DNA from: Salinisphaera sp. UBA6602
GTDB taxonomy: Bacteria; Pseudomonadota; Gammaproteobacteria; Nevskiales; Salinisphaeraceae
Direction of reading: 5' to 3'
Length of the DNA: 32,324 bases
Assembly: GCA_002433465.1 (NCBI GenBank)
Contig: DJIE01000105.1
Location: 11,276-43,599 of the forward strand
Part shown: positions 24,918-32,324 of the stretch, in pieces
Numbering within the stretch: the stretch's first letter is position 1
Layout: each line of letters begins with the position of its first letter
Translations under genes and position numbers: made by a program
The notes under the pieces: model-generated
Told to the model about the DNA's origin: nothing
Database searches by the model: none
What the model saw: the letters and a program-made list of their open reading frames with translations, nothing else

Positions 24918-25899
24918 GCGCGGTCGCCTGCCGCCGTATCAGGGCGATGAATACCGGCGCGCCGATCAGCGCGGTCATTACCCCGATCGGTACTTCGCCG
25001 GGCGCGATGAGCAGCCGGGCCACGATATCGGCGATCAGGGCAAGAGTCGCACCGATCACGGCCGCGCCGGGCAGCCAGCGGCGATGGTCGACGCCCAGCA
25101 GACGGCGCGCGATATGCGGCACGATCAAACCGATGAATACGATATTGCCGGCCATGGCGACCGACGCGCCGGCCAGCAATACGATCACGGCAATCGCCAT
25201 CGCTTGAAGACGGGGCAGGCGAATACCGACGGCCGCGGCAATGGTGTCGCCGGCGGCAAGCAGGTTGAGATCGCGCAGCAGCGCAGCGCTCAGCAACAAC
25301 CCGAGTACGGCGATGCCAATCAGCGGCCAGACCGTATCGAGGCTGCGCCCGGACACCGAGCCGGCCAGCCAGAACAGCACTGTATCCAGACCCTGTTGAT
25401 CGATCACCAGCAATGCCTGACTCATCGCCCCGAACAGCGCTGCGAGCGCGGCGCCGGCGAGGATCAGATGCAGCGGGGTGGCAGTCTGGCGCCGCATCGC
25501 CAGCCACCAGACGATGGCCGCAGCAATTGCTGCGCCGGCAAAGGCGCCGGCATAGGGATTGAGGTGCGCTGCCAGGACATCCGTGGTTGCGATCAGCACC
25601 ACCGCGAATAGCGCGCCGGCATTGATGCCGAGAATACCCGGCGAGGCGAGCGGATTATGCGTGAGCGTCTGCAGGATACCGCCGGCCACGGCCAGGCTGG
25701 CGCCGACCACGATGGCCAGCACGGTACGCGACAGGCGCGTGGTCCGAATCACCAGGTCGTCGACGTTCGTCGCCGAGGGCATCCAGAAGGCATGGCCGAT
25801 ATCGGCCGGACTCATCCAGTGGACACCGGCCATGAGGCTTACCACCGCGCAGCCGATCAGTACGACAACGAGTGCGAACAGTCGCTGCGGTGTGTTCAT
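24910..25899 (-). CDS. FecCD-type iron-siderophore ABC permease (first)
   Basis: This is a 329-residue inner-membrane protein. TTRLSRTVLAIVVGASLAVA, HNPLASPGILGINAGA and GNIVFIGLIVPHIAR are the family segments. It forms a heterodimer with the other permease. Its ATG overlaps the stop of the binding-protein gene as ATGA, showing coupling. It lacks the basic N-terminal extension of its partner. Confidence 0.92.
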   Translation of the reverse strand: MNTPQRLFALVVVLIGCAVVSLMAGVHWMSPADIGHAFWMPSATNVDDLVIRTTRLSRTVLAIVVGASLAVAGGILQTLTHNPLASPGILGINAGALFAVVLIATTDVLAAHLNPYAGAFAGAAIAAAIVWWLAMRRQTATPLHLILAGAALAALFGAMSQALLVIDQQGLDTVLFWLAGSVSGRSLDTVWPLIGIAVLGLLLSAALLRDLNLLAAGDTIAAAVGIRLPRLQAMAIAVIVLLAGASVAMAGNIVFIGLIVPHIARRLLGVDHRRWLPGAAVIGATLALIADIVARLLIAPGEVPIGVMTALIGAPVFIALIRRQATAHA

Positions 25900-26828
25900 G
25901 CGCGTGCGCTCTCACGATCGAGCCAGTGCTCGATATCGTCGAGCATGTGCATGACCCCGAGGATGCCGCCCGAAAGCACCCAGGCCACGGCATCGACTTC
26001 CCGGACCTGCTTGCGGGTCGGCGCCGCCATGCGTTGCCACAGCGGATGCGCCTGCAGGCGTTGGTAATGTGCGCGGACCGCGGCACTGCGGCTATGCAGA
26101 ATCACGAAGAACACGTCGGCATCGACCGCGGGCAGGCTTTCCACGCCGCTCAACTTCAGCGATACGCCGTTTGCGCTGCGGCTGGTTTCGTTCCAGCGAA
26201 AGCCGAGTGCTTCAAGCACCGAACCGCCGAAGCTGGACGCCAGATAGCTGCGGACCTCGTTCGCCCGGATATCGAGCAGCGACACCGTCAGCGGCCAGCG
26301 CCGGTCGAACCGCGTATGTAAGCGGGCGCGCAGATGCTGAATACGGTGATTCAGTTGTGTGATGAGCTCCCGTCGCTGTTGTTCGCGCCCGAGCGCCTCT
26401 GCCATGACCGACAGCGTCTGTCGGAACCGATAAATGTCGTCGAGCATCACGACCGGTGCAATCCGTGCGAGCAGCGGCTCGATACGCGCATGCCGAAAAC
26501 GCGAGGCAACGATGACGTCCGGCTCGAGCAACACGATATGTTCCAGGCTCGGCTGCGTTTCGAGACCAACCACCTGGGCGTTCGCCAGCGCCGTACGCAA
26601 GTAGGGGTAGATCGGTTTGTCCTGCCAGGATTCGACCACGCCCACCGGCGCCACGCCGAGCGCGACCGCGGTGTCGGTCGCGCCTTGAAAAAGCGTGACG
26701 ACGCGCAGCGATTCGGCGCTTCTCCCGATCAGCGGCCAGAGCGCAGCGCCCGCCAGCCCGAGCAACAGCCGCCGTCGCGAACGAAACACCGCGCGGCTGA
26801 TTGAAACACCCGCCAGAGAACGATCCAT
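25896..26828 (-). CDS. Periplasmic iron-siderophore binding protein
   Basis: This is a roughly 310-residue FecB/FhuD-like binding protein. The N terminus has RSRRRLLLGLAGAALWP, with a twin-arginine feel, so export may use Tat; Sec is not excluded. The mature part carries YPYLRTALANAQVVG, EPDVIVASRFR, and a late GGILGVMHMLDDIEHWL helix, typical of two-lobed binding proteins. It captures ferric siderophore and hands it to the permeases. Starts at 26837 and 26828 both lack a strong ribosome binding site; the shorter is given. It is the first gene of the operon. Confidence 0.85.
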   Translation of the reverse strand: MDRSLAGVSISRAVFRSRRRLLLGLAGAALWPLIGRSAESLRVVTLFQGATDTAVALGVAPVGVVESWQDKPIYPYLRTALANAQVVGLETQPSLEHIVLLEPDVIVASRFRHARIEPLLARIAPVVMLDDIYRFRQTLSVMAEALGREQQRRELITQLNHRIQHLRARLHTRFDRRWPLTVSLLDIRANEVRSYLASSFGGSVLEALGFRWNETSRSANGVSLKLSGVESLPAVDADVFFVILHSRSAAVRAHYQRLQAHPLWQRMAAPTRKQVREVDAVAWVLSGGILGVMHMLDDIEHWLDRESARA

Positions 26829-26920
26829 GCTGGTCATCAGGGTGTTAACGACGTTCTGGAAATCGGCAAGAGCGATGTCTCACGGCATGGGCGACGAGGG
26901 GATTGAACGCTACAAGGCGC

Positions 26921-26939
26921 ACAGTGAGCGTCGCACTGT
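26921..26939. promoter_or_regulatory. Second dyad near the iron-operon transcription start
   Basis: ACAGTG (26921-26926) and CACTGT (26934-26939) are separated by 7 bases. It overlaps the -10 and the predicted transcription start of the minus-strand operon, next to the Fur box. It may be an extra operator or a 5' leader hairpin. I do not recognise the factor. Confidence 0.3.
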
Positions 26940-26963
26940 AATGAGAATCATTGTGATCCTCAA
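26935..26963 (-). promoter_or_regulatory. Promoter with internal Fur box for the siderophore uptake operon
   Basis: On the minus strand, TTGAGG (26963-26958) and TACAGT (26940-26935) are exactly 17 bp apart. The spacer overlaps a Fur box at 26937-26955 with 14 of 19 matches to the E. coli consensus, including TAATGA and AATCATT. Fur-Fe(II) binding here would block RNA polymerase when iron is plentiful. Confidence 0.7.
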
Positions 26964-27085
26964 CGGAAAGCTCTTATGGCGTGCGCGATATTCGAGCCTG
27001 TTCGAGACCGGCTTCGGTGCCAGTGCGACCGGGCGAGAGCAACGGCCTGCCACAGGCATGACGACGAGTTGCGCACAACGGGTTA

Positions 27086-27114
27086 TGCAAATAAGAATCA
27101 ATATCATTTATATT
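27086..27114 (+). promoter_or_regulatory. Promoter with internal Fur box for the TonB-dependent receptor
   Basis: A good -10, TATATT (27109-27114), and a weak -35, TGCAAA (27086-27091), are 17 bp apart. A near-palindromic Fur box lies at 27089-27109, with ATAAGAATCAATATCATTT visible. It sits about 50 bp upstream of the receptor start. Confidence 0.7.
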
Positions 27115-27158
27115 CGCGGCCGATTTTTTGCCAATTGCTACTTGTAAAGGGGATAGCC

Positions 27159-29318
27159 TTGTCGATTACCTGGGGCCAGGATGCGCGGCGGCGCCGTGTC
27201 AAACGTACGGCCGTGGCAAGCGCCATGGTTATTTCGTATAGCGCGATGCCCATCAGCGCGTATGCGCAGGACTCGCTCAAGCCGGTGAGCGAAACGGAAC
27301 TGGGCCCGATTACGATCAGCGCTACACGTAACAAAACCGAGAAAGACAAGTCGCCGCGTCGCATAACGGTCATTGATCGACAGCAGATCGAACAGCAGTT
27401 GGCCACAACCAACGACCCGGGCCAGGTCTTGTCCAATCTGATCCCGTCGTACTCGCCGAGCCGGCAGAAGCTGTCCAATGCGGGCGAGACACTGCGCGGC
27501 CGCGACCCACAGTTTCTAATCGACGGTGTGCCGCAATCCAACCCGCTACGCGACAGCTCGCGTGACAGCTATACGATCGACATGAGCATGGTCGAGCGTA
27601 TCGAGGTCATCTACGGCGCCAGCGCCGAACGTGGTCTGGGCGCGACGGGCGGCATCATCAATTTCATCACCCGTCGGCCCGAGGGCGGCGAGGTCAACCA
27701 GCATGCCGGCCTGAGTCTGACCAGCGACGACGACTTCCGCGGCGACGGGCTCGGCTACAAGGCCGACTACCGCATCAGCGGCGCCAAGGGCGACTGGGAT
27801 TATCTGGCCGCCGCGAGCTGGCAGGAGCGCGGTGCTTTTTACGATGGCAATGGCGAGAATATCGGCGTTGCCTATCCGGGCGAGATCCAGGATTCCGACA
27901 GCTACGACATTCTGGCCAAGGCAGGCTACTGGATCGACGACGATCAGCAGGTCCAGTTTTCCTTGAACCATTTCGACCTGGAAAGCGACGGCGACTACGT
28001 GCCCGTGGTGACCGAGGGTGGCCGCGCCAACGGCGTGCCGACGACTGCACGCAAGGGCGACCCGCTCGGCGATCCCGGCTATAACCGCGTGACCACCGCG
28101 CGGGTGTCCTACGAGCATGCCGACTGGCATGGCAATTCGATCGACGCCCAGCTTTATACCCAGCGGTTTCGTGCCCAGTTCGGGACCACGACGTTCTTCC
28201 CGTACCAGGTCAATGGCGAAGAGGCCTTCGATCAGACCCGCAACGAATCCGACAAGTACGGCGCCCAGTTCTCGCTCAACCGCCAAGGCATGTTCGACGG
28301 CTTCGTCGATGTGGCCACCGGCTTTGATCTGTTGCAGGACGAAACCCAGCAGGTACTCGCCCAGACCGGGCGCACCTATGTGCCGGAAACGCGTTTTCGT
28401 AGCTACGCCGGTTTCTTGCAGACCGATCTGCACCCGTTCGAATCGCTGACCCTGACCGGCGGTGTTCGCGAAGAACGGGCACGGCTCGATGTCGACGACT
28501 ATGCGACCATCGACCGTAAAAACATCGTCAACGACGCTGTGGAGGTGGGCGGCGGCACGCCGCGCTATTCCGAAACGCTGTACAACGCCGGCCTGGTCTA
28601 TCAGGCCACGTCCTGGGGCCAGCTCTATGCGAGCTACTCCGAAGGCTTCGGCATGCCCGACGTCGGCCGTGCGCTGCGCGGTATCAACAAGGCCGGCCGG
28701 GACGCGGACGAACTGATCGAGCTCACGCCGATCGTCACCGATACGCGGGAAATCGGCACGCGCCTGGACTGGGAGCGCTACGGCCTGGAACTGAGTTACT
28801 ACGAATCCAACTCCGATCTCGGCGAGCGTCTGACCGAGCGCAACGGGTCGTTCGTGGGCAGCCGGGAAAAAACCGAGATTCACGGTTTCGAAATCACCGG
28901 CCGGGCCCAGGTCGGCGACCGGCATCGTTTCGATCTCTCATATGCCCAAGCCGAAGGCGAATCCGATACCGACGGCGATGGCCGTGTCGATACCGATCTG
29001 ACCGGTATCAATATCGCGCCCGATACGCTCAGTGCTGGCTGGAGCGCAAACTGGAATCCGGATTTTTCGTCACATATTCAGGCCGTGCATTATTTCGATC
29101 GCGACGTGGAGAACGAGCAGCTCGATTTCGACGGCTTTACGCTCGTCAACGCGTCCATTGGCCACGCCCTGCCGGTGGGCCGGATGAGCCTGGGTATCGA
29201 CAACCTGTTCGACAAGGACTACTTCACCTACTACTCGCAGGCCGCGCGTATCAGCGACGAGTACTATTTCAAGGGCCGTGGGCGGACCTTCAAGCTCGGC
29301 TACGAGGTGGATTTCTAG
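27159..29318 (+). CDS. TonB-dependent ferric-siderophore receptor
   Basis: This is an outer-membrane beta-barrel receptor of about 719 residues. The signal peptide ends near AYAQ (about 36), and a TonB-box-like region (GPITISATRNK, about 49-59) follows. The plug domain includes ITVIDRQQIEQQL and FLIDGVPQSNPLRD, then ERIEVIYGASAERGLGATGG. The C terminus ends in Phe, as barrel proteins usually do. The start is taken as TTG 27159: AAAGGGGA ends 5 bases upstream and the signal peptide begins there. The longer in-frame ATG at 26976 lies upstream of the Fur box and promoter, so it cannot be used from that transcript. Which siderophore is bound is not determined. Confidence 0.88.
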   Translation: MSITWGQDARRRRVKRTAVASAMVISYSAMPISAYAQDSLKPVSETELGPITISATRNKTEKDKSPRRITVIDRQQIEQQLATTNDPGQVLSNLIPSYSPSRQKLSNAGETLRGRDPQFLIDGVPQSNPLRDSSRDSYTIDMSMVERIEVIYGASAERGLGATGGIINFITRRPEGGEVNQHAGLSLTSDDDFRGDGLGYKADYRISGAKGDWDYLAAASWQERGAFYDGNGENIGVAYPGEIQDSDSYDILAKAGYWIDDDQQVQFSLNHFDLESDGDYVPVVTEGGRANGVPTTARKGDPLGDPGYNRVTTARVSYEHADWHGNSIDAQLYTQRFRAQFGTTTFFPYQVNGEEAFDQTRNESDKYGAQFSLNRQGMFDGFVDVATGFDLLQDETQQVLAQTGRTYVPETRFRSYAGFLQTDLHPFESLTLTGGVREERARLDVDDYATIDRKNIVNDAVEVGGGTPRYSETLYNAGLVYQATSWGQLYASYSEGFGMPDVGRALRGINKAGRDADELIELTPIVTDTREIGTRLDWERYGLELSYYESNSDLGERLTERNGSFVGSREKTEIHGFEITGRAQVGDRHRFDLSYAQAEGESDTDGDGRVDTDLTGINIAPDTLSAGWSANWNPDFSSHIQAVHYFDRDVENEQLDFDGFTLVNASIGHALPVGRMSLGIDNLFDKDYFTYYSQAARISDEYYFKGRGRTFKLGYEVDF

Positions 29319-29426
29319 CGGCGGCCCGGCTCGGCGTCGCAGCGGACAGTCGGGTTGCTAACACCGTGGCCCGACCGTTTTTGTCGTGTTCTGATGTTGG
29401 TACGGTCGATCGGCTGCGGGTCGCGA

Positions 29427-29532
29427 CTCAAAATCGTGCCAGACAAGGCGCGTGGCGCCGGCCGAAGTTATTCCAGGGCCGAGCCGCGCACGGTGCCTTG
29501 TCTTATCAAAATGAGCGCGGCACGACGATTTT
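29427..29532. repeat. Imperfect palindromic element after the receptor gene
   Basis: AGACAAGGC (29441-29449) is inverted as GCCTTGTCT (29495-29503). An outer AAAATCGTGCC (29430-29440) recurs inverted with a small insertion as GGCACGACGATTTT (29519-29532). The whole can fold into a long imperfect hairpin between two convergent genes, so it may act as a terminator or be a copy of a dispersed palindromic repeat. Confidence 0.5.
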
Positions 29533-29548
29533 ATTGGCGTTAACAGGC

Positions 29549-31027
29549 CTAGAACGCGGGTGAATCGATCGATATCGTCGTCTTGTTTTCGGTGCCGGTT
29601 TCGCTTTCGGGCGCGGTAGGCGACTGGCCCTCGTCGAGCGCGGGCGGTTCCTGGGTGGTGCGGTTGTTGGTCATCCACGACAGGATGTCGAAGTAGGCGC
29701 GAATATTGCCGACATAGGTCGCGGCTTCGTGGCCCCGCGCATAGCCGTAGCGGGTATCCGAGATATAGCGTTCCTGGGTGAGCCAGGGCAGGGCATCGCG
29801 CAGGTTGACCCATAGATTGGGGTCGCGCCCGCGATCCTCGAGCAGGCGGCGCGCGTCCATGACGTGGCCATAGCCGATGTTGTAGGCGGCCAGCGCGAAC
29901 CAGGTGCGATCGGGCTGCTGTATTTCATCCGGCATGCGTTCGAGCATGCGCACGAAATAACGGGCGCCGCCGTCGATGCTCTGGGCCGGGTCGCGGCGGT
30001 TGGTTACGTCCATGTCGGACGCGGCGGCCTGGGTGAGCATCATGATGCCGCGCACGGTGGTGGGGCTGACCGCGTTCTTGTCCCAGTGCGATTCCTGATA
30101 GCCGATGGCGGCCAGCAGGCGCCAGTCGAGGCCGTATTGCTCGCCGGCGCGCTTGAAATAGTCTTCCCACAGATGCAGCCGGTTATCCACCTGGCGGGCG
30201 AACTCGTGGCCGCCCACGAAGCCGAGTCTTTTCACGTGGCCGAAGTAGCGGTCGCGCAGGATATGCAGCCGGCCGTTCTGCTTGACCTGCTCGAGAAAGG
30301 CGATCGCTTCGTTGTAGAGCGTATCGTCGCCGCTCATGTCGCCGCGGCCCGCCACCGCCCAGGCGGTATGCTGGCGCACGTCGTCGAGGGTGAAGGCCAC
30401 GCGCAGGTTCGGGTAGTAGCGCTGGTTCATGTCGACGATATCCGCGCTGGCTACCGTGGCCACAAGATCGCCCGCCGCCACGCGGTCCATCAGCTCCTCG
30501 GTATTGGCCTGATCATCGACGCGAAATTCGATTTCCGGGCGGTTGCTGCGCAGCCAGTCGGCGAATGCCGTATGTGCCGGCAGCACCAGGTCGCCGGACA
30601 GATCGGCCAGGGTTTTCGGCTTGTGCTTGTACACCCGGTACACGGCCTCGAGCGCGGATTCGTCGTAGGGCGGGGTGAAGCGCACGCGTTGTCGACGCGG
30701 CTCGCTGACCGCCACACCCACGCCGATATGCGCATGGCCGGAGGCGACAGCATCGATCACGGCCTGCTGATCGGGCATCACCACCATATCGAAGCGCAGC
30801 CCTAGCGACTGGGCGAATTCGCGAATCAGATCGTATTCGAAGCCGGTGGGGCCGTCGGCGTCGAGATAGTAGGTGGTCGCGGAATTGACCGTGGCCACGC
30901 GCAGCGTGCCGAGGGTGTCGATCTGTTCGAGCAGGCCGGGGCGTTCGATACACGTCGACAGCGCCAGCGTGAGCGCGGCGATGGTGGTCAGCTGCAGAAT
31001 GCGCAGCAGTTCGCGCAATCCGCTCAT
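29549..31027 (-). CDS. mltF: Membrane-bound lytic murein transglycosylase F
   Basis: This is a 492-residue protein with an N-terminal hydrophobic signal and a lipobox-like LSTC (Cys26; Thr at -1 is unusual, so lipidation is uncertain). Residues about 40-260 form a periplasmic binding-protein-like (SBP_bac_3) module. Residues about 290-430 form an SLT domain with catalytic Glu311 in GYQESHW, and AAYNIGYGHV. MltF cuts peptidoglycan glycan strands at the outer membrane. The C-terminal tail (DEGQSPTAPESETGTEN) is acidic and probably disordered. Confidence 0.92.
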   Translation of the reverse strand: MSGLRELLRILQLTTIAALTLALSTCIERPGLLEQIDTLGTLRVATVNSATTYYLDADGPTGFEYDLIREFAQSLGLRFDMVVMPDQQAVIDAVASGHAHIGVGVAVSEPRRQRVRFTPPYDESALEAVYRVYKHKPKTLADLSGDLVLPAHTAFADWLRSNRPEIEFRVDDQANTEELMDRVAAGDLVATVASADIVDMNQRYYPNLRVAFTLDDVRQHTAWAVAGRGDMSGDDTLYNEAIAFLEQVKQNGRLHILRDRYFGHVKRLGFVGGHEFARQVDNRLHLWEDYFKRAGEQYGLDWRLLAAIGYQESHWDKNAVSPTTVRGIMMLTQAAASDMDVTNRRDPAQSIDGGARYFVRMLERMPDEIQQPDRTWFALAAYNIGYGHVMDARRLLEDRGRDPNLWVNLRDALPWLTQERYISDTRYGYARGHEAATYVGNIRAYFDILSWMTNNRTTQEPPALDEGQSPTAPESETGTENKTTISIDSPAF

Positions 31028-31110
31028 CGCATCGCGGACCGAAAAAAGCGCAGTGGCGGGCGTTGTGGCAAGAACCGGGTCATGTGTTCAGGCTATCTTG
31101 CACGCAAGTC

Positions 31111-31139
31111 TTGGGAAAGCCGTCTTAATCATTTAACAT
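31111..31139 (+). promoter_or_regulatory. Candidate promoter for tRNA-Ser
   Basis: TTGGGA (31111-31116) and TAACAT (31134-31139) are 17 bp apart. Transcription would start near 31146, giving a leader of about 60 bases with a bulged hairpin (AGCCTGC...GCAGGCT, about 31157-31195) before the tRNA. Confidence 0.5.
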
Positions 31140-31207
31140 ACGCGACTTCGCAATAAGCCTGCGGCCAGCGTACCCCGCAAAAGCGCCGGCAGGCTGAACG
31201 AGTTTCA

Positions 31208-31299
31208 GGAGAGGTACCGAAGCGGTCATAACGGCACCGACTCGAAATCGGTTGGGGGCTAACCGCCCCACGTGGGTTCGAATCCCACCCTCTCCGCCA
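31208..31299 (+). tRNA. tRNA-Ser (anticodon CGA)
   Basis: The acceptor arms are GGAGAGG (31208-31214) and CCTCTCC (31289-31295), with discriminator G and encoded CCA. The anticodon stem is ACCGA/TCGGT, with CGA at 31243-31245, reading UCG. A long variable arm and the T-arm GTGGGTTCGAATCCCAC are present. All these fit serine tRNA. Confidence 0.97.
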
Positions 31300-31327
31300 T
31301 CTTTTGACCCCCTGGATCGGCCCTGCC

Positions 31328-31705
31328 ATGTCGTCAGCAGACTCCAAGCAGCGTCTCTACCGCGTGGCGTTCTTCAACCAGGGTGAAGTCTACGAAGTAT
31401 TCGCGCGCTCTGTCTCCCAGGGCGCGCTGTTCGGGTTCGTCGAAATCGAAAAGCTCGTCTTCGGCGAGCGCTCTTCGCTGGTGATCGACCCGGCAGAGGA
31501 AAAGCTCGCCGACGAGTTTGCCGACGTCGAGCGCTCTTATATTCCCATGCATTCGGTGATCCGTATCGACGAAGTCACCCGGCGCGGTACGGCCAAGGTC
31601 ACGCCCGCCAACGGCGACAGCAAGGTGCGTCCGTTTCCGGTGTATACGCGCCAGGGGCCAGGTGGCGGCAACCCCGGGTCCGGCGGCGGGCAGGGCGGCC
31701 GCTAG
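31328..31705 (+). CDS. DUF1820 family protein
   Basis: This is a 125-residue cytosolic protein. The conserved-looking core is RLYRVAFFNQGEVYEVFARS, GALFGFVEIEKLVFGE, DFV-type DEFADVERSYIPMHSVIRIDEV, and a glycine-rich tail. DUF1820 is a common gammaproteobacterial family of unknown function. The start ATG 31328 has no strong ribosome binding site; an alternative TTG at 31304 would lie just after the tRNA. It begins 28 bp after the tRNA 3' end and may be cotranscribed with it. Confidence 0.85.
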   Translation: MSSADSKQRLYRVAFFNQGEVYEVFARSVSQGALFGFVEIEKLVFGERSSLVIDPAEEKLADEFADVERSYIPMHSVIRIDEVTRRGTAKVTPANGDSKVRPFPVYTRQGPGGGNPGSGGGQGGR

Positions 31706-31748
31706 TGCAGCGTTGCAGCAAGCGCGCATGAACCGGGTTCACTCGGAC

Positions 31749-32324
31749 ATGCGGTTCGCGCTGCTGGGCAGCGGCAGCAAGGGCAACGCGCTGGTGGTGG
31801 AATACGGCCAGACACGGCTGCTCATCGACTGCGGGTTCTCCGCCCGCGAGATGGAGCGCCGGCTCGCGCGCCTAGAACTCACGCCGTCGGATATCGATGC
31901 CCTGGTCATCACCCACGAACACGACGATCACTGGCGCGGCGTATCGCGTTTTTCGCGCCGTCACGAAATTCCCGTGTGGCTCACGCCCGGCACCCAGGCA
32001 GCCAAGGCCACCGACGCGCTTGCTGCCACCGAGCTGTATTCCCCGCACGAGCCGTTCGCGATCGGCGATCTGGAGCTTTTTCCCTATCCCGTGCCCCACG
32101 ACGCGCGCGAGCCCGCGCAGCTGATCGTGGGCAACGGCGACAAGCGCCTGGGCATTCTCTCGGACAGTGGCTATGCCACGCCGCACGTGCGCGAAATGGT
32201 CGATGCCTGCGATGCGCTCGTGCTCGAATGCAATCACGACCCGGACATGCTGGCCACCGGCCCCTATCCGGCGTCGCTCAAACGACGGGTGGCCGGCAAG
32301 CTCGGCCACCTGAGCAACCAGCAG
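31749..32324 (+). CDS. Metallo-beta-lactamase-fold hydrolase, YycJ/WalJ-like (N-terminal part)
   Basis: At least 192 residues are present and the gene continues past the right edge. MRFALLGSGSKGNALVVEYG, LLIDCGFSAREMERRL and the metal-binding ITHEHDDHWRG are typical of the YycJ/WalJ group, which includes 5'-3' exonucleases and phosphodiesterases. Later, LGILSDSGYATPHV and CNHDPDML also fit, as does the final HLSNQQ. The start at 31749 matches the family N terminus; ATG 31728 is also in frame. Neither has a clear ribosome binding site. The activity is inferred. Confidence 0.85.
   Translation, partial: MRFALLGSGSKGNALVVEYGQTRLLIDCGFSAREMERRLARLELTPSDIDALVITHEHDDHWRGVSRFSRRHEIPVWLTPGTQAAKATDALAATELYSPHEPFAIGDLELFPYPVPHDAREPAQLIVGNGDKRLGILSDSGYATPHVREMVDACDALVLECNHDPDMLATGPYPASLKRRVAGKLGHLSNQQ

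Noticed and set aside
27546..28925. 459-residue minus-strand open frame
   Set aside because: It is antisense to the TonB-dependent receptor; a high-GC artefact.
1..32324. CRISPR array, prophage or insertion sequence
   Set aside because: I saw no regular direct repeats, transposase, integrase or phage genes.

Overview
This window looks like ordinary chromosome from a high-GC gammaproteobacterium, probably marine or halophilic. A Salinisphaera-like organism is a guess from gene content and base composition. The evidence is EttA, MltF, YhhQ, SprT, a DUF1820 protein, a DUF815 ATPase and CysH-type PAPS reductase, together with E. coli-like Fur and PhoB sites. I see no prophage, insertion sequence, CRISPR array or integrase.

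Layout. Positions 1-572 hold the start of a DUF3391/HD-GYP protein (minus strand). Next come a lactate permease (plus), a GlcG/HbpS-type protein (plus) and a perfect bidirectional terminator. On the minus strand, 6876 to 3316 is a four-gene sulfotransfer cluster: a membrane-anchored ASST-like protein, a small membrane protein, an EMC3/Oxa1-like membrane protein, and a PAPS-type sulfotransferase coupled by an ATGA overlap. From 7076 to 11069 (minus) lie an exported hypothetical protein, YhhQ, an ABC1 kinase, and an SRPBCC-SDR fusion that overlaps the kinase start. Facing these is a 5'-nucleotidase lipoprotein behind a three-repeat PhoB box. Then come a WYL regulator, a degenerate J-domain-like protein and SprT (plus), and a structured intergenic repeat at about 15880-16170. 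After the repeat are a DUF815 ATPase, a zinc alcohol dehydrogenase coupled to an SRPBCC protein (minus), a small membrane protein (plus), EttA (minus) and CysH (plus).

Positions 22292-29318 form an iron-siderophore uptake locus. Five coupled minus-strand genes (binding protein, two permeases, ATPase, FhuF-type reductase) diverge from a TonB-dependent receptor. Each side has its own promoter with a Fur box inside the spacer. The receptor most likely starts at TTG.

The window ends with MltF (minus), tRNA-Ser(CGA), a DUF1820 protein and a partial YycJ-like metallo-beta-lactamase-fold hydrolase.

The best candidate for an undescribed system is the sulfotransfer cluster at 3316-6876. It pairs a cytosolic PAPS-dependent enzyme and an exported PAPS-independent type of enzyme with a membrane protein whose layout resembles Oxa1/EMC3 insertases.
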